Assembly: GCA_013368325.1 (NCBI GenBank)
Contig: JAACJK010000221.1
Span: 864,368-928,367 of the forward strand
Source of the DNA: Ephemerocybe angulata
Lineage: Eukaryota; Basidiomycota; Agaricomycetes; Agaricales; Psathyrellaceae
Length of the DNA stretch: 64,000 bases
Reading direction: 5' to 3'
Shown: piece after piece, positions 21,001 to 32,978 of the stretch
Layout of the letters: every line of letters starts with the position of its first letter
How positions within the stretch are numbered: the first letter of the stretch is position 1
The notes under the pieces: generated by a model
Told to the model about the DNA's origin: nothing
What the model saw: only the letters and a program-made list of their open reading frames with translations
The model's database searches: none
Program-made: the position numbers and the translations under genes

Positions 21001-22660
21001 TGACAAGACACCCGAGAGGAAGAAGACGTTGATCACCAAGGCTTCTTTGTCGAGCGTAACATCAAGGGGCACTAATTCGACTACCGCGAGCCGTGTCAGG
21101 TCGAGTGGCGCGTCGCTGAGGAGTGTGGGGAGCAGTGTGACGCCGAGCGGGCGGAAGACATCTGGAGGGAGCACGCTGTCGGTCAGCACACGCAGCCGAC
21201 CGAACTCGAGGGCCAGCACGAGGAGCACTGCTACCACGCAATCGAGGACGACGACGACGAGTATGAGCCAATCATCAAGATCAACGCTTTCGTCACTGCA
21301 CTCCGGCTCTTCCGTTTCGAGACCCGTCTCGAGGTCAAGTACGCTGTCGACAGTGTCCAACTCTACGGCAGGACGCCCGGTGTCCAACGTGAGCGTCACG
21401 ACGGACGGCACCTTCCGGACGGCGTCCACGGGGGGCAACTCCCTCAACACGCCTGTTGCGCCGAGAGCGCGAAAGACGAGCGCAAGCAGTACGGTCAGCG
21501 TCAAGTCAACGGGCACGGCGCGAACGGCGTCTGGCGATGCGAGGCAAAGGAAAGTGTCGACGGGCAGCACGACGAGCGTCGCGAGCCACGCTGGGGGGCG
21601 GACGCCCCGAAAAGCACCTGCAGGCGCACCGCCTGTGCCTGCAATTGATTTGAAGAAGCTCAATGTGAAGGCACCCAGCATCCGGAGCACCGTGTCTCTC
21701 TCGCCGACGGCGGCTAGGAAGACGGTGATTGAGAAGAAGAAGAGCGTGCCTACGATGAGTACGACGAAGAGGGCGGCGGTGCCTGTGGTGGAGAAGCAGA
21801 AAGTGGAGGTGAAGGAGAAAATTCAGCCTTCGCCCGAGAAGAAAGTGGAAGATCTTCCGCCTGCTGCGCCGGACCATCGCAAGACAGCGAGCTCGGCGTC
21901 GACGTCGAGTGTGGCTACCGTTACACGACGGGGGTCGGTGGACACCATTACCAAGGGCAGCAGCCAACGCGGCTCTTCAGGGAGCAGTGGAGCGCCCGCC
22001 TCCCCGACGACGAATCGCAAGGCGTCGCCACCGCTTCCACCCGTGCCGATGGAAGAAGACGATGTCGGGAACGAGACCATCCAGGACTACCGCCCGCCGC
22101 GGGGGGATACGTTCGAGATTGGGATCCCGTGCATCATCTCGTCGAAGCGGAAGCGGTTCAAGGCGTATGCGCGGTACATTGGGGAGGTCGAGGGGGAGAC
22201 GGGCCCGTGGGTTGGGGTGGAGGTGCCGCTGCCGGTTGCAGGAGGCGTGGGAGACCCCTGGGGCGACCGGAGCGGGGTGCATTCGTCGTTGTCGATGAAC
22301 AGCAATGGGGCGAACAGCCCGTGGCCGGAGGACGACCGGCAGTGGAACGACGGAAGTTGGGGCGGGGTGCGGTACTTTGAGATTGGGGGTGTGAGTGATT
22401 GGGGTGAGGACAGGGTGAGCCGGAGGCGGCGGGTGGATGGAGGGAGTGCGGGGAGTGGGGCGATGTGGGGTACGGTGCCGAAGGGGAGTTTGAAGCGGGA
22501 GGGGGATGTGCTTGGGATGAGCTTGGAGAGGATGATGAAGCGGGTGAGGAGCGCGAGTCCGGCGGGGAGCGAGACAAGCAGTATGACGGAGGGTCGCGGT
22601 TTGTTTGTGAGGCCGCACCAGGTGTTGTATGTGGTGGATGCTGTTGGCGCGAATTTGTGA
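18069..22660 (+). CDS. BTB/POZ and CAP-Gly domain protein
   Basis: Introns at 18361-18408 (48 bp) and 19989-20044 join three frames into one protein of about 1,500 residues. The start is set at the first in-frame ATG (18069), but coding sequence probably extends upstream to 17917. An N-terminal part of unknown role is followed by a BTB/POZ-like domain (LVFMWRSRLYSDVRIALTG, SSHRFILVSRCPYFHSLL, YVYTGTLVFSHRSYD). Next is a helical region, then about 600 residues rich in Ser, Thr, Arg and Pro, likely disordered and phosphorylated. The C-terminus is a diverged CAP-Gly domain: FEIGIPC, ARYIGEVEG, GPWVGVEV and NDGSWGGVRYFEI, the last matching the GKNDGxxxGxRYF signature. CAP-Gly domains bind EB1-type or tubulin C-terminal EEY/F motifs, so a microtubule plus-end role is likely. 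The CAP-Gly core is split by an insertion of about 40 residues. Confidence 0.85.
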
Positions 22661-22977
22661 TGATACCCTCTTTTTTCTGTCTATTTTCTCTCTTGCAATT
22701 ATGGGCTTTACAATTTGTCGGTTCTTCTCTTTTTATCTTTTTCTGCTAGATGATATCCTACGCCCTTCACGCCAGTCTTTCCATTGCTTCTTAGCAGCAC
22801 GCACACATTCGTTCAGTCTCCTCTCGTCTACATACAGTACGTTACATTGTTTTTGGCATTGCTATCCTACGCTCCTTTGTTTTCGTATGCAAGTCTCGTC
22901 AACGTTGCTGCATTTACTGCGCCCCCTTCACATTCTGGTCAAACACAGTCCTTGCGGAATACCCCGCGCTCTTTGGC

Positions 22978-23792
22978 TCAATCGAGGAAAGGAGTGTTCT
23001 CAGCGAAGTACTTGTAGTTGGCGGCACAGTCGACGGCCTTGTCTGGGTCATCGATGGCGAGCTGCAAGCTATTGTTGGTGCCAGATACCCAGTCTTCCGT
23101 ACCGCCGCCGTTGTTGACGTAGTGCGTAGCCTCGTGGAGAATGGTCCCTGCCTATTAAAAATATACCGTTTTCAGCATGGGAAATGGAATATGGACTATA
23201 TAGCAAACGCACCTGGGTGTTCCTTCCCGTGGTATTTCTTCTGAAAAACTCGGGGCAGATGTGGATCATCCCATACCTAAACAGTACCTATATCAGCTGG
23301 ATGATTCATTGGAAAGGAAAGGGCTGTATCCTACTGCCAAGAATATACGTATGCCACTACATCCTCCGGCAGGCCTGGCACGTCGCAATCGCAGTAGTAG
23401 TTGTACGCCAGATAGTCGTTCGTATTGATGGCCGTGAATATCTTCAACACCGTAGCGTGCCTCTCAGGAGTATAATTTCCGAACCAGGTAGTGTATCGTG
23501 GGGTAGGACCAGTGAGAGATTTTACATAGTCCCTGGTGGCTTTCCCCAGAACCTGAGCGTCGCGGGCAGCATATGCGATGATAGTTTCCCGGTTGTCGCC
23601 CTCGCATTGCTCAAATGTCGGCCAGCTGGCCGGTCTTAATCCGTCTGTGTCTGGGATCATCAGTAGAAGTTACGATGCGACCAAGATTGTTGCATTACCA
23701 TTTGCATTTCCGGTAGTGAGGATGTTTGATGCTGGGGCGCTCGCAGCTAGAAGCGCTGAACCTAGAATTAGGAGTGCTTGGAGGGTTGGCAT
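22978..23792 (-). CDS. Secreted M35-type (deuterolysin/aspzincin-like) metalloprotease
   Basis: Four exons (23792-23699, 23644-23335, 23276-23213, 23151-22978) give 213 residues. The N-terminus MPTLQALLILGSALLAASA is a signal peptide. The zinc motif HEATHY carries the two His and the catalytic Glu. Downstream GTEDW supplies the Asp expected of aspzincins, but the family pattern's trailing Tyr-Gly is replaced by SG. Also present are CPEFFRRNTTGRNTQ and several paired Cys (FEQCEG, YCDCDVPG, AVDCAAN). TATAAAA lies about 45 bp upstream of the start. It is short for deuterolysins because no large pro-domain is visible. A close paralogue follows at 24447-25254 on the same strand. Confidence 0.85.
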
Positions 23793-24446
23793 CAGTCAAC
23801 AAGGTGCCTTTTCAAAATAGCTTCCTCCCGTCTTTTATACTTGAAGATATTCTCTGCGTACACTAGAAGGCGGTACTTCTTCATCTCTTCTGTATAGAAT
23901 TTGTGTGAAGCCTATTACTAACCTAAGCTTTAGCGAGCGTCGATTCCTCGAAGGACGGCCCGGGCCCATAATGCGGAAATCGACAACTGCTGATCTGCCC
24001 TTGTTTCCTAAAGGCCACCAGAATTCTCAGGTCGTAACACCAGCTCTCGTCTCAGCACAAACAGAAGCAGTTGCTCATAGATGGCTAAGAAGGAATGTGC
24101 AAGCAACAAGCAAGCGTGAGTATGGGAGAATATGACCGATCCCACAAGCCTCCGGCGTGGCTTCTGGCTTTCTTAAATCCGAGATACACCCTTCAGTGCT
24201 ACGCGTTTGGAAGAAAGTCTGTATCGGACGGTTATGCTTTGCGCTGGGACCTACAAGACGGCTATTCACATTTCTCAATATGGAAAGGCCGGGTTCGCAC
24301 AAAGACCTGATCAGGCTGACGGGCGTCTGTTTTCCGTTGGAGTCGAAAGCGCCGTCTGACCTAATTTGAGGCACAATAATATGATGAACTCTGTGTTATA
24401 GGCACAAGCATACTCCATCTCAGGATATATGATTCATTTAGAGCCG
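23793..24446. other. Intergenic between the two M35 paralogues
   Basis: Holds the promoter of the downstream protease (TATAAAA near 23833-23839, minus strand). No further gene seen. Confidence 0.45.
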
Positions 24447-25254
24447 TTTAGTTGAGGAAAGGAACGTTTTCCGCAAAATATTTGTAGTTGGCAGCGTTGT
24501 TGATGGCCTTGTCCGGGTCGTCAATGGCCAATTTAAGGCTATTGTCTGTGCCAGAGACCCAGTCCTCGGTGGCACCATTGTCAGAGAAGTGTGTCGCTTC
24601 GTGGAGGATGCTTCCGGCCTATGATAAAGCTTGGTTAGTCGCTGAGATCCCAAGCGCGAGTGCCGCCAATTTCGTACCTGAGTATTCTTGCCAGTTGTAT
24701 TCCTTCTGAAAAACTCGGGACAAAGGTGAACCATCCCGTGCCTGAAGAGATTAAGCTGAGACCCTTGCATTTCAAATCGAGAGAATGGTAGTGCATACTG
24801 GTAAGGATAGACATAAGCCACAACGTCCTCAGGCAGACCGGGCAAATCACAGTCACAGATGTACGTGTACCCCAAATAGTCGTTGGTATGGATAGTCGAG
24901 TAGATGTTTAAGGCCGTAGCATGTCGCGCCAAAGTGAAGTTTCCAAACCAAGTGGTGTATCGTGGAGTGGGTCCCTTCAGTGACGCGACGTAGTCCTTTG
25001 TTGCTTTGCCGAGTATCTGCGCATCATTGGCAGCCTTGGCGATGACGGTCTCGCGGCCCTCGCACTGCTGGAATGTGGGCCAGCTGGCTGCCTTGAGACT
25101 TCCAGCTGGGTTCAGAACAAGTCAGCCAAGGTAGAAAGGGATTCCCAGGTCGGAAAGGATGACATTTACTTTCGCTCCTGCCGTTTAATGGTGGAGCGGC
25201 GCCAGCTAAAAGCGCAGAGGCGAGAAGCAAGCTGAAGGATTTGAGGGAGGGCAT
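24447..25254 (-). CDS. Secreted M35-type metalloprotease, tandem paralogue
   Basis: Same exon plan as the neighbour at 22978-23792. The signal peptide is MPSLKSFSLLLASALLAGAAP. Shared segments include SWPTFQQCEG, ILGKATKDYV, GPTPRYTTWFGNFT, CDCDLPGLPEDVVAYVYPYQ and HLCPEFFRRNTTGKNTQ. The zinc site is HEATHF followed by NGATEDWVSG, so the Gly-Thr before the acidic pair is Ala-Thr here, a departure from the aspzincin signature and from its neighbour. One of the Cys pairs of the first copy is lost at the C-terminus (AINNAAN versus AVDCAAN). It probably arose by tandem duplication; activity is likely but specificity may differ. Confidence 0.83.
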
Positions 25255-28200
25255 ACTAACCGACAACACGAGGCCACAGCAAGACTCCAGAGTGAGATAC
25301 TTGCAACCTTTATTGCCTCAAGCTCACGGGCCCTTTTTGATGTCGGATGTGAACTACCCTGAAATTATGTTGGAAATGCATGTGGTCGTTGCAGTTGATG
25401 ATGAAGCCTTGCTTCGTGAATGAAAGACACACTCTCATGCAGCTGTTCGAGTGGCTTCCAAGCATCGGCCCCGAGGTAGCCTTTTTGATTGGGCCCATTC
25501 TCATTGGCGGACTTGACAATTTGAAGTTGAATTATACTCGAGGTGAAGTAACAAGGCTGCCGACACGCAAAGTTTTGAACCTTTCATTGCAGGTTGACTG
25601 GTGCTATCAGTGAATGATGTCACCAAGATGAACGCGTCGAGGCCAGGATAGGTAAACGGTGTGGCTTGGGTGTGGCTAGATCGGGATCCAAAAATGCCGA
25701 CAAGATACCCACCAACAGCAGCCATTTCTCAGAGCGAAGTTTCGCCACATGGAAAAGAAGTAAGAAGCATTCAAGGGTGCGATAATGCTTTCAAATACTC
25801 TCAAAGCCGTTCTGACCTGGGCACCTCTCTCGGGCTTCGCAGAGCCTACGACCATGGCCTACGGCCGTCAAGCCTGAGAGGAGATTTGAACTCGTCTGAC
25901 AGCGTGTCCTAGACTGTCCTGGAGAGCGAAGTAATAGGTAAACTCTCAAATCTACATTCTTAGGTTTGTGCATGTGGGGAAAAGCGGGGGATCGTCGGAC
26001 TTTTTATGCTGATGAGGCGCTTGTGGCGGCCGAATGGGCACTTGACATATCGAGCGCGGTTCTGTGACCGTCTGGCTTTCAAGTTTCGCTCTCTTCAGTT
26101 TGTGAAGGACTTGTGTTCTGTTCTGTGACCGCCAAGGAGAGTAATCAATGAGGATCGTTACATGTAATGTGATATGTGACGACGGTCCGAAGAGTCAGTG
26201 GGCGCTTAATTACAACTCACGAAAACTGATTCAAGGTGCTGCCACCAGTCTCTGAATATCTTTCTGCGATGGTAATTATCTTCGAACATCCTGAACGTGA
26301 CCAACCTCATTCAGTATTCCCACTCAAGTGTGGCAGCCAGAATGGCAATGAGGCTACCTTCCAAGGTTGCTTAGCCCCGCTGGCTTAAGCTCAAATCAAT
26401 TCTATCTACTGTCTATCGGATTTTACATCATAACACATGTCTGTAATAGTAATCTGGGACGAGGTTGTTGTGAAGGGCCAAGCACGTGGACGCCGTAGTG
26501 CGGGGAAGATTGAGTTGCGCATGGTCCGCTGATGATGATGGACACGGAACTGGGTGCATGGGAAAACAAGTTGCTCTTTCTCGGTTTCCCGAGTGTGAAC
26601 TATGCAAGAACTATGTCACATGAGATATACTCCGAGTCAACTCCGAGTCGCACCAAATGATTGGCCGAGCCTCTCTCAAACGGCCAATCCTGCCGTGGAA
26701 AGAGGGTGGTCAGACCTTCATGCGGGGAGTAGCACTTCGCGACTCCCGCACTACTAGAGTCATAGCCATACGTTTGGCATTAACAAAGAAACAGGTTTCC
26801 GAGTGGAAAGCTAGGCAAATGTTATTCATGACCGATATTCCGCACAAGGTTCAACGGGCGCCTATTTGAATCAAGCGCCGGGCCGACCGTCAAGGCCGAA
26901 CAGCCGACGGTACCGGATCTTGCAGGTTACTTACAGGAGAAGAGAGGAGAAGCCTCAGGACACTGTAGCCACGCGTGGACTCTTTCTTAAAAAGGTTCGT
27001 CTGCCAGACCTAGGCGACTCGCGCTTGCCCGGCATCCAGCTTGAGGACACTCTAGGTACATCTCTGCATGTGGGTGTCGCGATAAGCGGCCGCCCATTAC
27101 CGTAACTTTAGCACAGTATAGCACGTCTTCAATCTGTACAAGCGCAGCAGCGCACGATGATACTTGGGTCTTCAATTTCTTCAGCCCCTTGAGCCAGCGC
27201 CATGTTCATTCTGACTTCGTGTCAGACGGATTCACATATTTGCGACTACTCGAGGGAATGTGAATACGCTAGAAAAAAAAATAGAAGCTTACAGCCATCT
27301 TTGACACCGAGAGTATCTCGATATTGAAGCTGTGGCGAAATACTACTTCTATGCTTTTTCGATGGCCAACGAGCAGTAGGCTTGCATCCAGCCGTAACTG
27401 GAGTGTTCTAGATAGCTAATTGTACGTAATGTTATGTGTGTGCGCAGAAATGATGCTCCAATGCGCGCTTCATGGACCCATCTTAACTTTGCATGTCCCC
27501 TTCGACTTCGAGTACTACTTAGTATGATCATCCCTGATGTCGAAGTAGCGCCGTAATCTTGTCGAGGACATGCCGCTCTGCCATCGGCTGTGGTACACCC
27601 CCCTGCATCGTGTAGTACAGTTCAATATCCTAATCGCCGGTTATCCGGATGGCCAGCGGAAAGGTCGGTAACTGAAGATTCAGAGTGTCAGGCACTGTCA
27701 TGATCAGGGAAGTGGTAGCAGATTTGCTGCGGCACCCAAATTGGAGGATACGCCGTTGCGTGCCTTGTGCTACCGCTCTCATGATTATATCCACGGTTGA
27801 TTCTAACTACAATTGAAAAGAACTTCAACGCGCTCACTGTCTTCGACCACAAGATCTCTTCAATACCAAAACAATCATATGGTATCTGTCACAGCGAGAT
27901 ATCGGCAAGCTGTAGACCTTCTATCGCGCCTCGCCGATTCATGTCGGCAATGAAACTTTGGGTCGAGGACACAATAGACCTGTCGCAAAGAGACTTCCAT
28001 GTTAAGGATCCAGTGGGCTTCAAGTTCTTTTGATGGCAGAGCGGAAACTCAAATTCGCATCAAATGGGCGCTGACGAGGTCGAAGTAGGCAAATCTACAC
28101 TTCCCTCACATTCCCCATGACGGGATAGAAGTCTGTAGCACAAGGTCATTTTGTGTCACTTGAGCACTTGCGCCTGCTGTGATACATGGCGCACAATGCT

Positions 28201-28793
28201 GTTCCCCGATGCCGCAGCCTGCGTTACGATAATTACTGCATCCTTGCGGCCCCGACCAGGCGGGATCTGTCACTGGAACACTGGGCATGGAGCTAGGACT
28301 AGCTAGGAGGACTATACTTGCTTCTTCTGCGACTCTCAATGTGCTGGAACATGGGCTCTCTCCCAGGCTACGTCGGTTAACTTAGGTCATGAGCTCTCGC
28401 TTCAACAAGCGCAAGCGCACTGACGATGATCACACTTCCTATTCGGGACAACCCAGGCAACCGTTCCTCTGTGTTTCTCCCAGGCCAATTCATCTTTGGA
28501 CCCGCTGCTCCATTCGCCTGGCTTTAAGAACTCTTTTATCTCCTGGTGTAGACGGGAAAATCACAGGGCGGTTTCAATTCAGATTTCATCCTAGCTTTCC
28601 GCTGCTTCCAAAATCAAAGTACAGAACCATCAGGTTCTCGTGCAATGTTCGACCGCGATCTCTTGATATGGTGATGTAATATTCTGGATTTCGAGTGTGG
28701 CCAGCCGTTTTGCCTTGTGGCCGAGTTCAGAATGACCTGTGTTTGCACATGGCGCCTATTCTGAACCCCGGCCTAGTGTTCAGAGAGAAAAGG
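25255..28793. other. Gene-poor interval of 3.5 kb
   Basis: No reading frame here shows a domain, signal peptide or consistent splicing. No tRNA-like fold, terminal repeats or transposase remnant was recognised. Confidence 0.45.
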
Positions 28794-28799
28794 TATAAA
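28794..28799 (+). promoter_or_regulatory. TATA box of the thaumatin-like gene
   Basis: TATAAA lies about 100 bp upstream of the start codon at 28898 and is followed by a CT-rich leader (CTCTCCTCTCAACAACC-like). Confidence 0.6.
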
Positions 28800-28897
28800 A
28801 TACCAAGGATACGACTGGGATTCAGCATCGGCAACAAGCTCGATAACCCCTCCTCTCCTCTCAACAACCTCTCAAGAATACTCCTCTATTTCACAAC

Positions 28898-29999
28898 ATG
28901 AAATTCACTATCTTGGCCTCTTTAACTCTCGCCGCTATTAGCAGTACCGCCGCCAGGCAGATCACTGTATATAACGCCTGCCCGTTCACTATTTGGTGTG
29001 TACTATACGCTTCGGATAGAGTTCCATTTTGAACTAACCCTTCCTCCCCTTCCTAGGCCTGCTGTAAGAAACGCGTTGAAATCATTGCTATCATACCTTT
29101 ATGCTGACGCTCCCTAGATGTTCACCGATAAACACGCTGGTGGCGGTATCCCTAACTATGCAACAGGGTCAGCTGTTCATCTATATTCCTTCTGCGTTGA
29201 GCTCACACCCACATCATCTACTAGATGGGAAGCCCCCGCCTGGAGTGTGAGGAACATCCAAGTTCCCGAGAACTGGAAAGCCGGAAGGATCTGGGTAAGA
29301 ACCGTTATCAAACCGCGCGAAGATCATGCCCTGACATTCTTCGGCTTTCTAGGGAAGGCGTAACTGTGACATGAGCAAGCCCGGACCCAACAACTGCATT
29401 ACTGGCGGCTGCAACGGAGGCCTCGAGTGCGACCGCGACAGCGGCACCGGAGTCCCTCCTGCCACTCTCGCTGAGTTCACCTTCGACGGCACCAACGATT
29501 GGTACGACGTTTCGCTTGTCGATGGCGCCAACCTTCCAATGAGGATCACCAACACCGGCGGATGCCCAGTCGCGGAGTGCCCCGTCGATCTTGGCCCGAA
29601 CTGTATGTACCAAGCACATTCCCGCCATCAACACACCCTAACGATTCCCTGCATTACACGTCCCTTCATACAGGTCCTTCTGAGCTCAAGGGCCCCTTCG
29701 ACGCTTCAGGCTTCCCCGTTGGCTGCAAGTCCTACTGCAAACTGACCGGTGACCCCGCTGCCTGCTGCACGGGAAGCCACAACACCGCCGAAACCTGCCC
29801 TGCTTCCGGCGTCAAGTATTACAGCTACTTCAGTGCGTCTCCTTCAGTACTTATTATCTTCGTTGTGCCCGCTGACATCCCTACAGAGAGTAACTGCCCC
29901 AACTCCTACGTCCATGCTTACGACGAGCCCAGCGGCAGGGCCCTCTTCACCTGCCCCACTGGAAACAGAGCCGACTACACCATCACCTTCTGCCCGTAA
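28898..29999 (+). CDS. Secreted thaumatin-like protein
   Basis: Seven exons (28898-28995, 29057-29063, 29118-29167, 29225-29294, 29353-29602, 29674-29832, 29887-29999) give 248 residues, a usual length for the family. The second exon is only 7 nt and supplies the end of FTIWPA. Signal peptide MKFTILASLTLAAISSTAA. Family signatures: ITVYNACPFTIWPA at the N-terminus, GRIWGRRNCD, CITGGCNGGLECD, LAEFTFDGTNDWYDVSLVDG, CPVAECPVDLGPNCP, CKSYC, CCTGSHNTAETCPASGVKYYSYFK, CPNSYVHAYDEPSG and C-terminal TITFCP. Many Cys occupy the positions of the thaumatin disulphides. The Arg, Glu and Asp of the acidic cleft seem present. In fungi these proteins act on cell-wall glucans or in defence; the exact role here is inferred. 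Confidence 0.94.
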
Positions 30000-31340
30000 A
30001 GCAACGGTTCATTTTCTCCATTCCCTTTTACCATCTGAAATGATATAACCACCTCGTCACTCGATTGATTGACTGATCTCGCTCAAACCCCTCTGCCTGC
30101 TTCTCATTAAAACATACATAAAACTCAGGTACCAAGAGCGCTCTTCCACCCATACTCTTGATACGCAAGTTCCAAAGTATTTATATTTCTCGAGCTGTAT
30201 GCAACACACTCTTGTAGCATTATATATGGTGTTTCCCAAATTCCCTTGCTATTTGCGCCATCAACGCCGAGACTCTGCCTTACCACCATCTGAAGTCAAG
30301 ATCTAACATTCACTCGCCACAGCGCATCAAGCATTGCATGTGCTCATAGTATGAGTTGATACATAGGGTCTCCCTTTCCTTTTAGCTAAAAAAGACCGGC
30401 CCCCAACTGACTGTCGTACATTGTGCACATCAATAGCTGGGCGCCAAACGGGCGCTTGAACATGTGCGCACTTTCGCAGTGACCCCGTCTGTATCTGGTG
30501 GTAATCCTTGCAATTGTAACTTTTTGGCGCACCGAATACCGTTAGAAAATGGGTCTTCTCAGCATAAGAACCTTCCACCACGCGGTGCCCATGTACGTGC
30601 CTTCGATACTTGGTGGCAATATCAACCTTCGACGTCCGAGGCTCATCTACATCACTTCCCTAAGAAGTCGCTTGCGCTACTATACTGATATCTCAGGCCG
30701 CCAGTGTGTGAGACTCCTCATGATATCCGTCCTTTCAATAATCTAATGGGTAAATGGCCTTGCAGGTGATCATAGCACCAATTTCTTCTTCCACTTCATC
30801 ATTGAGCAAAGTCAAGGTAGAGAGATCTATGGTCGATACGCGATCGAAGAGATTCGAAGATGGCCGGTCTCTGGATGAAGCTCGAAGGTTCGGAACAAGC
30901 TTGATGGTCAGCGAGACTTCTTCGAGCTACATATGGACTTACTTCAAGTTAATGGTTGCCAGTGACCTCCATGCCCTGTCGCCCTAACGTACCATGCTCA
31001 GTTCTCAGGTCACACTTTACTGCCTTCTCACTCGCCTTCTATCTCAGGGCACCCTCTTCTCCTTCTCCTTTTCCTTCTCATTCAACCAATCATGGATGAA
31101 GCCATGTATAGTTAGAGTCAAACACGTGTCGCGACTGAACGAAGACGTATAGTCTCGTTCTAAGGATGGGACGATGGTCGAACCGACGACCATAACAGAC
31201 ACAGGTTCGCCAACGGGAAAGCTAGCTCAATATGCATCCTTGCCCATGATACAGCACCACAGGATCCCCACCATCAATTTCAAAAAACTCACAAACACAA
31301 TCCCATTCATTCATTCCAAAGCGCACTACACAATAACCCC
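30000..31340. other. Intergenic between the thaumatin-like and SmD1 genes
   Basis: Contains the 3' flanks of both genes. A short perfect hairpin (ATGGTCG/CGACCAT, near 31172-31191) is present. No gene or tRNA could be supported. Confidence 0.4.
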
Positions 31341-32494
31341 CTAGAAACCCCTACCTCTCCCCCTGGGCCCTCCACGTCCCCTGCCACCCCGTCCCCTATC
31401 CATCCCGCGCCCTCTGCCCCCACGGCCCCTATCACCCGCATCCTTCCCACGTCCAGCGCCCGTCCTGGTGCTCTTGGGCTTCGGCGCATCGTCGACGAGC
31501 AGCGTGTCGAGCGGGAGCGCGTCGGGCAGGACGAAGTAGCGGATGTTGTTGCCGCGGATGGAGAGCGTGTCGAGCGCTTGGGGGTCGCGGTTGCGCAGTG
31601 TCATCTTGACGGTTTTGAGGAAGGTGTTCATTTGCATGTCGACGCCTGTGGGAGGAGGAGGAAATGGGATGAGCGAGTCAGTAACGGTGAACTTGTGTAT
31701 AGTTAGCTAATACGACGGGGGCCGTGCACAGGTCCTCGGAAAGCCCGTATCGCGAGGCATCCAGGCGTAAAAAGCTATCGAGGGTTGTTTGAAGTCAGAA
31801 GGAGACGGTTTGGACTTCCTATTCTCGATATCCTCGCTGTTGCGTGTGCACCCCGGTAGAAGGAAGCTTAAGACAGAATGAAGACGCGTACCTGTGATCG
31901 TTCCATGCACAACAGCACCGTTTTTCAACTCGATCGTCACCGTCTCGTTGTTCAACTTCATCAGGAATCTGCAACGTAATTGCGTGGTCAGTGACGATTG
32001 TTCACAAAACGATGTTGCACGAAGAGAAAGACAGAGAAGGGTATGATGCAAGTAACAGGCATAGAATGAGACGCCGAGATATCTGGAGATCCCAGCATGC
32101 GGCTCCAAAGTAGCTACACGTCGTCTCCAGCTTGTTCGCTCGACATGGATCCATGAACCGAAATGCACGAGATCATTTTCTCGGTAGCAAGAGAAGCCAA
32201 GGAGAGAGTGGCACTGTTTCGCCATTCGTTCGGCGCATGCGAGTCTCCGAACACTCTACCCCCGTGTCAATGAGATTCGTCTTCCCACTAATCCCTTCAC
32301 TCGCGTCCATTTGCCCCTCCGTTCCTCCTTCCGCCAATCCGACCCCAGATCCAAACCCCCAACATACCCAGCCCAAGATCGACCAACAACCCACGCAGCA
32401 ACACGAAGAACAGCCCCAAAATCAAGCTCCAAACAACCAATCCAAAGACCCAGAACCTCCCAAGACCCAAAAACACTCACCTAACCAACTTCAT
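31341..32494 (-). CDS. SMD1: Small nuclear ribonucleoprotein Sm D1
   Basis: A core spliceosomal Sm-ring subunit (U1, U2, U4, U5 snRNPs). Exons 32494-32481 (14 nt), 31968-31892 and 31645-31341 give 131 residues. The Sm1 motif reads [20 protein letters not shown] and HGTITGVD; Sm2 covers [14 protein letters not shown] to [16 protein letters not shown]. The C-terminal tail is rich in Arg-Gly dipeptides ([14 protein letters not shown]), the usual target of symmetric arginine methylation. It starts with the family N-terminus MKLVR, split after 14 nt by a first intron of 512 bp, unusually long beside the 50-70 bp introns of neighbours. It is divergent to the AsnRS gene. Confidence 0.95.
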
Positions 32495-32978
32495 CTTCAA
32501 ACAATCCTAAATCCTCAACGAAGAGGATAAATCAACAAGTGTGGTTTGGTGGTGTCGCTGAAAAGCGAGCGTTGTGCGAAAAGTGCTTGGAGAGAAGAGA
32601 GAGTTCCAAAAATTCGAGTTTGTTCGTTGTCCTGCACAGCGAATGTACAGTCGTGGGTTCGTTCTTGAGGAGGATCCAGATGGACGATGAGGAGCGCGCG
32701 TGCAGGCAGGCCTGGATAATTTCGAGCTCCGCTTGTATTTTTGGCCATCATGTGACCTTACCTCAATCCCGACTCTTTCGGAGCTCAAGGTCGCGTCTCC
32801 GGCTTGCCTATTCGCCCTATACTCCTGTAGAGTACTTCTTCTTGGTCTTCTTCTTGGATCCTGCTGGTTGAATACACTCAACTTGTGGTGCTACTCAGCG
32901 CTATATCGGAGCTCCGAAGACGCAGAGGGGGCAGAAAGTCGCGACAGCTCAACATCTACGAGAAGCGCACTCGAAAAG
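32495..32978. promoter_or_regulatory. Shared divergent promoter of SMD1 and mitochondrial AsnRS
   Basis: A 484-bp region between two divergent start codons. No clear TATA box; short open frames here are not convincing. Confidence 0.45.

Noticed and set aside
30754..30987. A + strand frame containing SLDEARRFGTSL, similar to the core border LDARRFG of precursor B
   Set aside because: Only about eight residues match, with no leader, repeats, spacer or tail; could be chance.
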